Positions 45,905 through 57,584 of a stretch of 64,000 nucleotides of DNA are shown piece by piece; within the stretch, counting starts at the first letter, position 1, and every line of letters begins with the position of its first letter. A program made the position numbers and the translations under genes. The DNA is from Lineus longissimus. Its lineage: Eukaryota; Nemertea; Pilidiophora; Heteronemertea; Lineidae. The notes below the pieces were generated by a model, which searched no databases, had not been told where the DNA came from, and saw only the letters and a list, made by a program, of their open reading frames with translations. The stretch is from the NCBI RefSeq assembly GCF_910592395.1, contig NC_088312.1:16251292-16315291 (forward strand), read 5' to 3'.

Positions 45905-45965
45905 CTATTCAAGAAGCACTATAGCCGTGGCGCAGGCAGGTTCAAATGGGCTATACCTTGAATAG
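45905..45965. repeat. 61-bp two-tier hairpin
   Basis: The outer stem CTATTCAAG/CTTGAATAG (45905-45913, 45957-45965) and inner stem TATAGCC/GGCTATA (45920-45926, 45949-45955) enclose GTGGCGCAGGCAGGTTCAAATG, which resembles a tRNA T-arm word. It lies exactly at the family A breakpoint. Confidence 0.8.
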
Positions 45966-46600
45966 ATTTAATTGCAATGAAAATCTAATGCAATATCAAA
46001 GGAGCAATATTGAAGAGACAAATTAAACCAACCATTTGTCCACAGACTCAGACCCTGTGGCGTGCTGTATGCGTGAATATAAAAGTATATCAATTGGTCC
46101 GATAGAGATGATGAGGCAATGTCAATATGCCTCGTTCCCTAGTCAGCAATATGCCCCTTTTTATACGGAGAAGAAGAAGGAGAACCCAGATAAGCCTTCA
46201 CATGTCAGCCTCTAAATGGTTCGGACCAATTGCACTATCACTACATGTACTATTACTTTAAAATGCATGCTCCTCCTACATGTAGCATGATCTCAGGCAA
46301 GGCACTTAGTCGAAAGGCAAGCTAGAAGTTCAGCATCGTGAGCAGCTCCTTGATCAGGCCATGCCAAGTTCAGAGTGCCTCTTCAGATACATCAAGTATT
46401 TAAAGCTGTGGTGAGCACATAAACAGACCATTGTAACCTTCATTTGAAAATCCCTTCATAATCAAGGGCTAGCACTGGCTAACACAGCACCCATAAACAA
46501 TAGACCACCAATTTGACCCCAGCTCCTTACTGTGGGAAAACCCAAATTCAGCAACCAAAAGTACCAAAAAATCATTTTTGTTTACATTTGAACTGCACAC
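45966..46600. other. No supported feature
   Basis: Unassigned intronic DNA. Confidence 0.35.
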
Positions 46601-47864
46601 ATGCGTTTGTTCACAATTTCTTTCCCCGCGAAATCTCAAAGATCAGGTGACCTGCAATCGTGGATTGAAAATAACATTAACCTTGGTTCAGCAGGTCAAC
46701 AGGTTCCGGCTGTTCCAATCATCCCCCTACAGCCAGCTGTTCAACAGGTAATGTTAGCCACCCCACAGGGAGTGCAGGAAATTGATTAGGCCCCTGCATA
46801 ATTGAACAGCAATGACTTAGCTTCTGTGAGTGGTAAGGAGAATTGACAGTGTCCGATTAAAAATCCCTCATTACTGCTCCGCTAAAGTTAATTTCGGAAA
46901 TTAAACATAACGTTGCATCAGGATAACATATCACCTGCAAACGTGCAAAATTTCGAGACGAAACACTACCCCCAAGTGGCACTTTATCGAGCCGCCTTAG
47001 AGTATTATGATATAGATATAGCCAATTTGAACCTGTCTGCGCCACGGATAGATTGGTTCCCGATCGACTCACTTGGGATACGCAGTAGAGCACAATACTA
47101 GTAAAAAATAGATTGGTTCCCGATCGACTCACTAGGGATACGCAGTAGAGCACAATGTCATGAAAAACGACCCTTTGTATTGTAAATTCCAATCACCTGC
47201 AGGACAGGTCAATTTCTCTCAATAAAATTTGTTTGTTGACTCCTGTCATCTCTACCTTATTAAAAAAAAAGACAGTGGTGTTAGTCCCAAACTGGTCATT
47301 TCTATTTATTTTGACCTCTGTTAAATCAGGATACCTCTCAATTACAGACAGCATTTTGTATCCTTGTGCTGTACAACCCAGCCTGGACATACTACAGTTG
47401 TCCATGGAGAAGTCACATCCTAACGCCTAAAAGTTCAGTTACATCAATTACTGATACTCAATTACTGTTTGATCCATTATGATGTAATTGATCACATGCA
47501 AATCAATCTCATCGAGGTAATCAGCGCCATCAAGGCACTCATCCCCATTACTACTATCATAGTCATACTACCATCAAGTATACAAGCCAATGCCTCCTCC
47601 ACTCCAAATTTGACCCATGAACTCATATTCCCTCACAATGCAACAGAAATCGGCATAAAAATTGATGTATTCAACGCTTTACAACATTATTGTCCATTCA
47701 TGCATTCAACTTGTGTTGCACACAAACACTTTCTGAATTTTCTGCCAAACTCTACAGTGCCACCATCTATAAGTCAAAATTGGAACTACAGCAATGCAGA
47801 CAATCAGCCAGCAAACCAACATGGCAAGACAGAGTCAATAGACCAACACCCCAACAATGTATAA
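46601..47864 (+). other. Cluster of coding-like open frames, unassigned
   Basis: Three plus-strand frames with protein-like composition lie close together. 46601-46789 includes SGDLQSWIENNINLGS and a Gln/Pro/Val-rich stretch ending at a possible donor, CAACAG|GTAATG. 46913-47101 includes HYPQVALYRAALEYYDIDIA. 47469-47864 is a 131-codon frame with a hydrophobic segment and several Asn-x-Ser/Thr sites. They could be exons of a nested gene or remains of a retroelement. I recognise no domain. Confidence 0.3.
47043..47158 (+). repeat. 56-bp direct duplication
   Basis: ATAGATTGGTTCCCGATCGA followed by CTCAC(T)(A)GGGATACGCAGTAGAGCACAAT occurs at 47047-47097 and again at 47107-47157 with one difference. 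The duplication lies across the end of the 46913-47101 frame. Confidence 0.9.
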
Positions 47865-47884
47865 CACTACCTATGTTAGCTCTC

Positions 47885-47934
47885 AAAATATCGGTCGGCG
47901 GTATATACGCGTTTTCAAGACCGACCGATATTTT
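47885..47934. repeat. Perfect 14-bp inverted repeat with embedded direct repeat
   Basis: AAAATATCGGTCGG (47885-47898) pairs with CCGACCGATATTTT (47921-47934) across a 22-bp loop. GGTCGGCGGTATA also occurs directly at 47893 and 47935. Confidence 0.9.
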
Positions 47935-48194
47935 GGTCGGCGGTATACAAGAGGTTAAAAGCATACACATCCAAAAAGATGAAATGCTGATGTGCTGAAA
48001 TAATGGCCAGGTCCTTGTTTCCAAAAACAAGGCCAGGGCAATCAGACTTTCCGTGGATTGTACCAAAACAATTCAAAGGGGCCAAACATGAAAACCTTAT
48101 GTGCACAGTTCAATAAAAAAATAGCAAGATTTTCTTTTTTGCTTCATGGGGGAAAACGTGAAAACAGTATGATCATAGTTGAATCAGCCTAACT

Positions 48195-49715
48195 TTATTA
48201 TGACTCCAGCTCTCTCTTGAGCTGAAGTAAGTATTGTTGTTACTCAGCTGAATCTAAAGTTTCTCGTACAATCATGTGACCTCGGAGATACACTAGCTTT
48301 CGTCAACATTTTTGGCCAATCTAAGGCATGCACATGAAATCTAACAAGTGTAGTATTTAAGGTCGATCTAGAGTCAAGGGGTTTTCCCTAAGGCAAGGGC
48401 ATTCCAATTGGAGTGTAACATAATAACTCATAATTGCCTAGACTCTGTTTGCCGATTTCAGGCAGAGTTGGCCATTGATGAACTTTTTTTGATGCCTAAC
48501 CGCATCCCTGAAATGTGACAGCAATTATAGGCCTTGGTTTCCAATGGTCTACTGATTTGCGCGTAATATTTCGAAAAGCATTCTATTGGGCTCGTGTTGT
48601 AAATAGTAAACAAATCAGTGTGAATGATAAAGTTTCAAAATGTCAAGCAGTTTTTCTCAACTTTTATGAAACATTTTTCGAATTTTGAAAATGGAAATGT
48701 ACTGTTAACCAACTGGAGCTTGTCTGTATAACCGCAGATTTTGGGGTTTTCAAGTAGATTTCCGCGAAATTTCCAAAATAGAAAAATTATGTGGAGTAAA
48801 ACCTATACTTTGTTAATTATATGCATAATCAGAATTTGTTGAAATAATCGGCGGTTATACGGACATGCCCTAGGAATGGCTGCGTCCTTTCCAACAGAGT
48901 CTGCTTCGATGCGATATAGCATGTTACATAAAATTGATCAAGGTGATTTTTTTAACTTCCCAAAAAAGGTATTTTTCTGGATAATCCAGAAATACGATCC
49001 AGTTATTTAGGGGGAAAGTTCACTTAGATGCTTCATACGTAACATACCGTACCAAAATTTCTCTTCGAATCATTGTTATTAATGAATTATCACGAGTTGA
49101 AGCATGGGTATAGATCAACCTTAAACCTAAATTTTCTCTCACCTTGAAAACATTCCTATGTAATTTCTATGAAGTTTTGGTGATATAATTGACTTCAGCC
49201 TGGGAAGTAAATTGCTACCGCTGAACACTTATGAATAGAAACTATTAACATTTCTGAGGTGTGCCTCCCGGGGCGTTCCCTCCCGCTTCATGTTGGTTTG
49301 TTACTTTTGTAAAGGCGGGGGATGTACAGCGAAGGGAATAGCCAAACTGACATCATTTGTTTTGTTTCGGAACCTGTTTTTATCATCTTTTGGGTTTTGG
49401 GAGCTGAGATTGGGAAAAGGAGGTTAACGATAGTGGATTTTATATTTTTAGTTTTTAACACCAACTGATCGAATCAGCATCAATGAGCATGTAAGAAGTC
49501 TAAAATATAGCCAGGAAACTTAATGGAAATTCTTAATTTCGGTGTTTCTTTATTTTGATTTGATTTAATTTCCTAATCTCCACTCTGGTCTCACATGTGC
49601 TCCCAAAGTAAATTGCTGATCAACAGGATAATACAGAACGAAACTGAGATGGAACAGTAAAGTTTGATGAGAATAGATCTTCTGAAAAACGTTGTAAAAG
49701 TGACTTTGTAGGCCC
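48195..49715 (+). repeat. Family D repeat, copy 2, split by a TTAA element
   Basis: It matches 42525-43277: ATGACTCCAGCTCTCTCTTGAGC start, GTGACCTCGGAGATACACTAGC, then after the insert TTTTCTCTCACCTTGAAAA and GAGGTGTGCC(T)CCCGGGGCGT. The uninterrupted copy 1 supplies the empty site. Confidence 0.85.
48361..49120. mobile_element. piggyBac-like MITE, 760 bp, TTAA target duplication
   Basis: GGTCGATCTA...TAGATCAACC termini (9 of 10 bp paired) are flanked by TTAA on both sides (48357-48360, 49121-49124). Copy 1 of family D has a single TTAA at the same point (42683-42686). TTAA duplication is the hallmark of the piggyBac superfamily (established). There is no transposase frame, so the element is non-autonomous. 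A 15-bp inner inverted repeat, TGTCTGTATAACCGC/GCGGTTATACGGACA (48721-48735, 48851-48865), may mark a further nested element. Confidence 0.88.
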
Positions 49716-50305
49716 ATGAATATTATTGAGGTATCATGATGAACATCACATGACCTAAAATGGCCGGTCATGCCAAAGCAAAAGTGCGGGAATATCATGA
49801 ATATGACTGGAATAAAAGCATGATTTTTGTGATCTCAGACGCCTGTACAATCATGATTATACTTTGGAATCATTCTAACACACCAAAGGATTATTTCACT
49901 TGAGCAGCGGACACGATATACTCTCAGTGCAAATTGAGGCGGGAGTGCGGATGTTATTCCCCAATGAAAATGTACCACTCCCATGATGCACCAAAATTGT
50001 CTTCTGGAGTCAAGCATTCACTTCTTGAGAATTCTCAGTTCTAGTTCCAGAACTGCCATTGCATTGATGACCTCACTGGTGCTAAAAACTACTTTTTCTG
50101 ACTACGATTAACTAGACCTCAACAAAGCTGCTCAAACACTTTAAAGGGGTACGCTGTTGGTAATTACTGGTCGTCCAGGAAAATAGAAATGCAGTGATAC
50201 ACAATGACATAGTGCAGTTAATATGCATACGAATTTGTTGAGACTTGGTATTTATAGTATTGGTATATCTGTCTACACATCAGCAATGCTGAAATTTATA
50301 TTTAG
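49716..50305. other. No supported feature
   Basis: Unassigned intronic DNA. Confidence 0.35.
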
Positions 50306-50502
50306 CATTTGTGACCGTCACAGCAAAACCAGGCACATGTCGCACAGAAGATGAGCCTAAATGACACCAGGAGATCATGGAAGAAATTGATGTGCTCATA
50401 TTTCACAAAAAGCGGACAACAGAGAAATGAACGAATAGTCCATCTCAACCTGCCAAACTCAGAGCGACATGCGCCTGGTTTTGCTGTGACGGGTCACATT
50501 TG
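50306..50502. mobile_element. 185-bp MITE with 6-bp target duplication CATTTG
   Basis: The element (50312-50496) has TIRs TGACC(C)GTCACAGCAAAACC continuing AGGC(A/G)CATGTCGC, about 31 bp with one indel and one mismatch. CATTTG flanks both ends (50306-50311, 50497-50502). It lies 150 bp upstream of CPOX exon 3. Confidence 0.92.
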
Positions 50503-50651
50503 GTAATATTTCAAATCAATTTCAGATTTTTAACGCCGTAGGCCTTTAAAAGGTCATTGAAAAACATACTTTTAAAGTGAAAAGGATAAAGCCTACTTTT
50601 AGTAAACAGCCCCATTCACTAGAATATGAAAGGTGTTCATTCCTACTCCAG

Positions 50652-50747
50652 GTTGAAGCTGCCACACTGTTCTCAGGGTCAGGAAGCCAAATAGATACGT
50701 CAAAATGGATGGTGGAACCAATCACGGATATCAACACACTTAATAAG
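50652..50747 (+). CDS. CPOX: Coproporphyrinogen-III oxidase, coding exon 3
   Basis: Acceptor TCATTCCTACTCCAG is followed by 32 codons, VEAATLFSGSGSQID...SKWMVEPITDINTLNK, and donor AAG|GTAATA, phase 0 on both sides. The segment (F/W)M..P(I/V)TD...L is the start of the mature CPOX domain (vertebrate form FMAPPVTDLGEL, from memory). CPOX converts coproporphyrinogen III to protoporphyrinogen IX in the mitochondrial intermembrane space. Confidence 0.8.
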
Positions 50748-51277
50748 GTAATAACTTTCTTTTAAAAGTCATTTGGATGAAACATATAAGTATGAAGGCA
50801 GTTTCCCTTTGACCTCGAACCTCCTCAATATGTACAGGTTTTGTGTACCATTAGTTAGAGGTCAGTTTGGTGCAACAATGTTGTGATCTTGTATCGAACC
50901 CGAATGTCCCTTCTGGTTCGCAAAGCAGATTTCTGGTCATTATTTATGGGATGGCGTAATTAGGAGTGAAAAGTGTGTACAAAACAACCATCGGGTATAA
51001 CCTATGACTTTGACTCTGTGGCCTCAACGTTGTAAACTTAAATTTTTAAGCTAATTTTTGGTTGGAAGTTCATGGTGTCTTCTAGTCATACATCCATCAC
51101 CATTTGACCTCCCAGACAATCCACCATCACAGTTTTGATTCTTGAGTCAGTTCCTGGAATGAGGAACGTTTGGGGTTTTCTTTCCTTACAAAAAGCATCA
51201 ATATGTAAGAACAATCTGAATTTGTTTCCCAAAAATGATTATTCAAGATTTTTCAAAATCTTTCTTTGCCGTTGCAG

Positions 51278-51331
51278 ACGAAGGACTCATCAATGCGCTC
51301 TAAAGTAGAGATCCTCATTATGCGTATACAG
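51278..51331 (+). CDS. CPOX: Coproporphyrinogen-III oxidase, coding exon 4
   Basis: Acceptor TCTTTGCCGTTGCAG is followed by 18 codons, TKDSSMRSKVEILIMRIQ, and donor CAG|GTTAGT, phase 0. This aligns with the CPOX helix M(R/K)(S/T)(K/R)(M/V)E.LI...Q that follows the exon 3 motif. The next segment expected, containing the conserved (K)EGGGG and FEKAGV blocks, was not found in either frame series up to 64000. The gene therefore either has a further intron longer than 12.6 kb or is incomplete here. Confidence 0.82.
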
Positions 51332-54300
51332 GTTAGTAAATAGTACATTTATTGTGTGAGAATTATAGGGAGACGGCCATGTTCACTCCTCCGTACCTAA
51401 TTGCTTTACACTCAAACCCCCTGTCTAGGATGCCTGAATATAATTTAGATCCTATTGATAAACAATTTTAATCCTGTCATCAAGCAGAGAATGTTTCTGA
51501 GGTTTTGTTGGCCAAAATGCTTTTAGGGATCAACTCCGATTTATTCGCAGAAATTCGCTTATTGATTAATTGAATAGCAACAAAAATAGTTTTTGATGCT
51601 TTTTCAAGAAACGATTTTTCGTTTCTGGTAAAAAAATTCGCTATAAAATTGTTTCGTTTTAGTCCCGGCCTCGCTGCCCGTCCAAACAACACAACGCAAA
51701 CTCAAATCACTGTTTGCTTACAATGGTGTATTGTTTCCAGTAGAATTTGAGTGAACTCTGAGAACAAACTTTATACACAAAGTTTAGAAACTGCAACATA
51801 TTTACTATGATGCATTCCATCATACGCCTTAGTACACTTCACCCCAAACAAACTACCAAAAAACTGTACAGCATAAGCATTATAATCAATCATAAAGATA
51901 AGAAACCGGTGTTAATTTGCATAACAATTGGTTCCTTGCATGGTCATCGGCTGTCCAGTCTCTGTTCGTAGAGAACCAGCCCATGTCGTAGCAGTCTTTG
52001 CAGCTTGCGGTGTTAGCTTTATAATATACTATGGAGTAGGCCCACTGAAAATTATTTTATCTCGGATATCTGTTTTAGGTAGTCTCCCCAGAAATATGTT
52101 GGATATATATTTACTATTTACAACTGCTTCGTTGAATAGATATGGTTAATTTCTTCCAACTGAAATGACGGGCAATTCCCATTCTGCCAATACCAGATTT
52201 TTAGCTTTGCTTACAATTTTTACTTGCCAGCGAAGCTTATCATATACTGTCATTTCTACGTTAAAGCCTTTAATGCCAGACTACATCTGGAAATTGTGTG
52301 AAATTTTATCTCAACAAAGTGTTCAACGAAGGAGTTGTGGTTGCTGCGTGTGTACTCTGGTGGCAAAAGTGACGTCGACATGAGTAGGCGAAATAGTGCT
52401 CAGTTAATTCAGTACTATTTACAGTTTTTGTTGTGACATTACGATTGTAAATGATCTGCAGTGTTTTATGATACTTCTTTGCCATGATTCTGTTAGTAAT
52501 TTTGATGTAAGTCAGCGTAATAAAAAATATTAAATTGATATTGCGTATTTATTTAAAGAAGACTGTCAGGCCAGTTTTCTACAAACTATGATGCGTGTGA
52601 ATTTTTCGTGATATTAATCGCCCTCAAAATGGTGTTACAACACTGCGTCAGACAAAATAAACTCGTCAGAGGCCAAGAAAATGGTCTTAAGAATATATTT
52701 GTGGGTGATTATGGGGAGAACATGCATCTTTTGATGCAACCTTGTCGCGGTGTCGCAAGTTTTGCGTTTTGAGATTTAGGGAATCCTCAACTTGGAATAG
52801 TCATCGGTGCAAGGTGTGGTTGTTTCAAAACTACCCAATGCATCTCTGGCTCAGGATAATTTTAGTTGAACAAAATAAAAATGATAATTTTTAGCAGAGT
52901 TTGTCAGAATTGTTTGCAATATCCATCCCATAGGGTGATCCGAAAGTTCCGAGAAATCACCAATGGCGGATTGCCATTCAACTGAATAGCAAATTCAGGC
53001 CAGGACCTTTCATCACAATGTGCATTCAGAACACCTATGAATGACTTAAAATCATCCAGGCTCCGCTCATGAGATATACCTTCACTGAAAATAATTGCTG
53101 AAACTTCTGTAAACATGTAGTAAGTATTAAAAATCGACCATTTTTAAGACCGATTTCATTTCCCTCAATCACCCCTGTAAAAATGTACTGTATATAGCAT
53201 GTATCATACTGTGGAAATCAGGGGTTATTGTTCGCTTCTCCGGCCCTGCAGTCAAACCCCTGTTACATTTGCCCTCATTCGGTGAAGTAGCCATTGCAGA
53301 AGTAAGTTCGCCCAATCAGAGCGTCGCTAACATTTAAGTCTAGGAGTTTCAAAAACGATATCCAAACTCGCATTCATTCTCATAGTATAGTAGATTGGCT
53401 TTGCAGTGTAGCTTATGATTTGTACTGGAGCTGGCCGAAAGTATGTTCTGCAAAATAGCTGCATTTTCATCAGAATTTACTGCAGCTGGGCCAGGAAATG
53501 TGCCAGGATACCAATATTTTCAACTCTTGTTTCGATTGGATTATTGCAATTTACCGCAGAAAGACTAAACGCCCTGTAATTGGCAGTGATTGACAGATTT
53601 TAAGCTGAAAATTGTCGTCTGCTCAAAACTGGCAAAACGGCCTCGATCCTACCTGTCTCTGTAATGTACTGAACGCCCTAAGGCATTGCAACAGAGGCCG
53701 ATAATGTGATGGCCATTTTGCGAATGTATATAGAGTGTGTACGGTCATTTCAAAACATAGTCCTAATCTAAATGTGTCATAACCAGCAGTTAGAAAGTGG
53801 TATTTCCCTATATTTTGATTCTCAATGTCAATATGCCTTTGAATCTGGTCATTTTGTGGGGTTCTTTGTCTATTTCTTATTGATATTGCCGATAAAAGAC
53901 ACGTAGGGAAAACCAGATTCATGCGCTCAGTTCATATACATAGATGTTTTGACAGAAAACCAAGGTGAGTTTTCTCTGTATTTTCTCTTGATTTGCTAGG
54001 TACAATTGCCAATGACAACTGTTATTTGAAAAGTCATAGTATAGAATGACTCACGTAGGTTCTTTACATAGGAAGTATTACCGTTTTTGGTTTTCTGTTT
54101 TGTTAAATTTGCTCAGTCATTGAGTCGAAGTGGAAGATCAAAACACACATGAACACCATGTACATTTTATACACAAAACGGTGTTGTAAAAAATTCTTCC
54201 TACTGATCAGAATAAAATAATCGTAATACTTCACAATTATCTACTACACATTAATGAAACAATTACTGGAGAATAATTTGGAAATCCAGACAAAATTTTT

Positions 54301-56171
54301 TTGATAAGAATAGCCTCTTTGTATTTATAAACATCATCAACGTAATCAAAAAAACTCGGAGTTATGACTCGAATGCTAGATGAACATGGCGGACTGCTGC
54401 ACAAGAAGTGGTTGTTTTCTCATGTTTCTTGTTAAAAATAACAATGATATCATAGAAGTTTGATAGTGACACTGGTCAGAGTACACAAAGAATAGCGACA
54501 ATGTAGTCTGCTGGAATTGCGAGGTATATTTAACAAACAGTAACACTGCCATTCTCAGTCTATGCTGATATGCAAAACCGACTGGGCCTTCATTATTTAC
54601 CATACATTACACACCCTATACCGGAACATGAACAAATGCAATGCACTGCAGCATATGTGCACGGAAGTTAAGCATGCATTGCAAGCCAAGTGTCCAAACT
54701 CCACCAAGGTGAACTTTAGTAAATAAGGGTGAACTTTTTCAAATTTAATTTTTATAAGTTATTTCATGATTTTGGTCTAGGCCAATTTTATTTGATCCTC
54801 CCTCCAGTTCACTAATTTTGCAGACAAATTTTGATCTTTTTTTGTACATTTATGTTTTACCGTATCACCAACATGAACAGCGAGCCATACAGGGTTGTAT
54901 ATCCTCTCATTGTTTCGCGAGTAAGCACAGACTAAACTCATTGTTTTTGTTACATAATCGGGAATGTCAATAATAAATGTCGACGGGGTTTTCTGTGAGT
55001 GGACAGTCTTATCTCATTTTGATGGTGTTTTTTTTTTACAAAGTGCTTTTTTTCCCTCATTTTTACAGGATGATGCAGTCTATTATCTACGAGTCATTCT
55101 AGTGCCTTCCATATGCATGTCTCGGACTAGCCACTGCATCAACTGGATTGTTGCTTACATGTATAAAGGACTGGTGTTCCCTGAAAGACCGTGTACCAAA
55201 ACGGTTGGTAATGTGTAGAATGGAGTTTGTATTCGTTGCTGGACCAGTTGATTCCTACACAGAGTGCTTTCACGACCAGCCATACTTGAGGGTAGGACAA
55301 TGATTTTTCATTGTCATATGCCTGACTTGATTGAATCAAATGTACCGCATTTTCCCCTGGGAATTAAGTCGTCCCATGTCATCGTCCCAATGTGGTGACT
55401 CAATATTGCTATGTAAATATCGGTAATTAGTTGGTAGGCTGCTTGACCTAGCCTGGGCTGGGTGGAGTTTTCATGGATTTATAGTCCTACATGTATACTA
55501 CCCCCAAGTGGAGCTGATCATTGATTTAGTGCACTACAACAGTTGGCAGAGCTGATGCCATTTTACTGTTAAGTCAAGGTTGAGGCAATATGCAGTGGGT
55601 AAGATGCGCCAATTTTTGATGGGGATTTCTGACTAGTGGTAGTCTTTGGGGTCATCATGACTAATCAGGGCCCATAAGGTTACTCTGAACTTGGTTCTCG
55701 TCTGATATTTTCTCTTACATGTTGTAGGCCTAATTCTGCAGCTATCCTAACCATTGTATGCTTCCCCTCTAACTCCGCTCTTCAAATAAAATCGCAGTCC
55801 AAGGGAGGCTGGTCTGTCTCGGTGCTTGGCTTGTAGGCTTCGTGCGTGTACATGTGTAGATAACGGGCTAAAGAAAGGTGAGTTTCATCACCCGCTGAAG
55901 AACAACTAGATTCATGCCTGGACCATGGAGCGAATTGGTGAAAGGTAAGATTGAAACAATTGGGTGGTTGCGGGAACCGCACTAACAGACCACCAGTAAC
56001 AATCAATACTGCATTGAACATTCCAATGAGTTTACAAAGGACAATCTGTGCTAGTATCAAACTGCTGTTTATGAAGGTACCTTTCAGCTCACTTACTTAC
56101 CTAGTGACATTAATTAAGGATCATTAGAGCCAAGCTGGTCAAGATTTGGCTCATTCACATCCAGGCATTAA
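51332..56171. other. 4.8 kb without supported features (CPOX intron 4 or downstream)
   Basis: Several short open frames exist on both strands, for example 53623-53922 minus and 54964-55218 plus after a TTTTTACAG acceptor-like word at 55068. None shows CPOX motifs or any other recognisable family. Confidence 0.35.
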
Positions 56172-56745
56172 GAGTCTGCATTGTTGGCTGATTGATATAA
56201 GAGGGTGATGTAAGTGACTGCATCATAGCCAGTTGTCACAATCAAGTACATATAAGAGATGGCATTGTAACCTGATTGAATGATATAAGAGAAGAGGGTG
56301 ATGTCGCAATCAAGTAAGAGACTGCATTGTAGCCTGGTTGATTTGATATAAGAGAAAAGGGTGATGTCACAAGAGACGGCATCATGCCTCATGTCACAAT
56401 CGAGTAAGTGACCGCATTGTAGCCTGATTGATATAAGAGAAGAGGGTGATTTGAGAGTCGGCATTATGCCTGATGTCACAATCAGGTAAGAGACGGCATT
56501 GTAGTGTGATAGATATAAGCAAAGAGGGTGATGTAAGAGACCGCATCATAGCCAGATGTCACAATCAAGTAAGACTTTATTGTGGCCTAATTGATATAAG
56601 AGAAGAGGTTGATGCAAGAGACGCCATCATGCCTCATGTCACAATCAAGTAAGATACCGCATTGTAGCCCGATTGATATGAGAGAAGAGGGTGATGTAAG
56701 AGACGGCATCATGCCTCCTTTCACAATCAAGAGACGGCATTGTAG
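56172..56745. repeat. Minisatellite, period about 80-85 bp, seven degenerate units
   Basis: Units contain CTGATTGATATAAGAGAAGA GGGTGATGTAAGAGACGGCATCATGCC and GATGTCACAATCAAGTAAG. Starts are near 56190, 56272, 56335, 56420, 56500, 56586 and 56666. Confidence 0.85.
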
Positions 56746-56787
56746 CCTTATGGGAGGGAATAGGGCAGTGTCAAAAGAACTTATCTA

Positions 56788-57175
56788 AACTTAAGGTAAT
56801 GAAGGAGAGATTTGCAATGACCTACTTTTATGACCTTCTGCCCTACTTTAAGACTGTTATAGCGAAAGCAGTCGTGTTTGGTATCGAACTAAAGGTAATG
56901 AACAGTAGGTTTGTGCTAACCCATTTTCATTACCAACTGATCTACTTGGAGACAGTTAGAGCAAAAGGTGTTGTCGTGTTTGATATCAAACTAAAAGTGT
57001 TGAAGAGTAGGTTTGCCCTGATCTACATTTATGACCTACTAAACAACTTAAACACTGTCAGAGGAAGGTGGTCACGTTAATGGTATCAAACTAAAGGTAT
57101 TGAAAGAGCAGTTTTGCGCTGACCTGCTTAAACACGTGTTTGTCATCAAACTGAAGGTATTGAAGAGCGGATGTG
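56788..57175 (+). repeat. Second tandem repeat, period about 102 bp, four degenerate units
   Basis: The words AAACTAAAGGTATTGAAGAG, GTTTG...CTGA(C/T)CTAC and GTCGTGTTTGATATC recur. Because the period is close to a multiple of three, a 93-codon frame (56799-57080) stays open and shows a repeated peptide. This is a consequence of the repeat. Confidence 0.8.
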
Positions 57176-57236
57176 ACAAAAGAACCCCTCAGCTACTGCA
57201 GTTCAAATAAAACCTTCACAACTGTCATCCACCCTA

Positions 57237-57403
57237 GGGGCCAAATTCATAAAGGGCGTTTAAGGGTAAGACGTGTGTAACTTCTCCCTGATTAGTTTGC
57301 AGGGACTATTCATATTCTGTGAAGATTTACATGAAGGGCCTGAATCTGTCTATTCCGCAGGTAACGCTGTTTTAAGCTAAACGCCCATTATGAATTTTGC
57401 CCC
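57237..57403. mobile_element. 167-bp MITE with 26-bp TIRs
   Basis: GGGGCCAAATTCATAAAGGG CGTTTA (57237 on) is matched in inverse by TAAACGCCCATTATGAATTTTGCCCC ending at 57403, with two mismatches. The GGGGCCA start resembles the MITE at 40673. Target duplication is not clear. Confidence 0.85.
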
Positions 57404-57584
57404 ATTTATCTAAGCTTGATTCCATCTAGTATGTCCACATCCCCCTATCTACCATAAACAAACATTCTGGTACATGCATTATATACTTCTTGTTCCATTC
57501 TCTTGTCATTCTTGTCATTCCTTGCTATTCAATTCCGCCAGGCCTCTAGTTTGAAGTAATCCATCTTTGGTAATACGTATAACT

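Noticed and set aside
55068-55218. Possible further CPOX exon beginning DDAVYYLRV after a TTTTTACAG acceptor
   Set aside because: Three residues resemble the CPOX EDAVHFHR block, but the following sequence does not match, no donor follows before the stop, and the intervening conserved exons are absent.
56799-57080. 93-codon frame with internally repeated peptide
   Set aside because: The tandem DNA period is near a multiple of three, which keeps the frame open. There is no start context or splice border.
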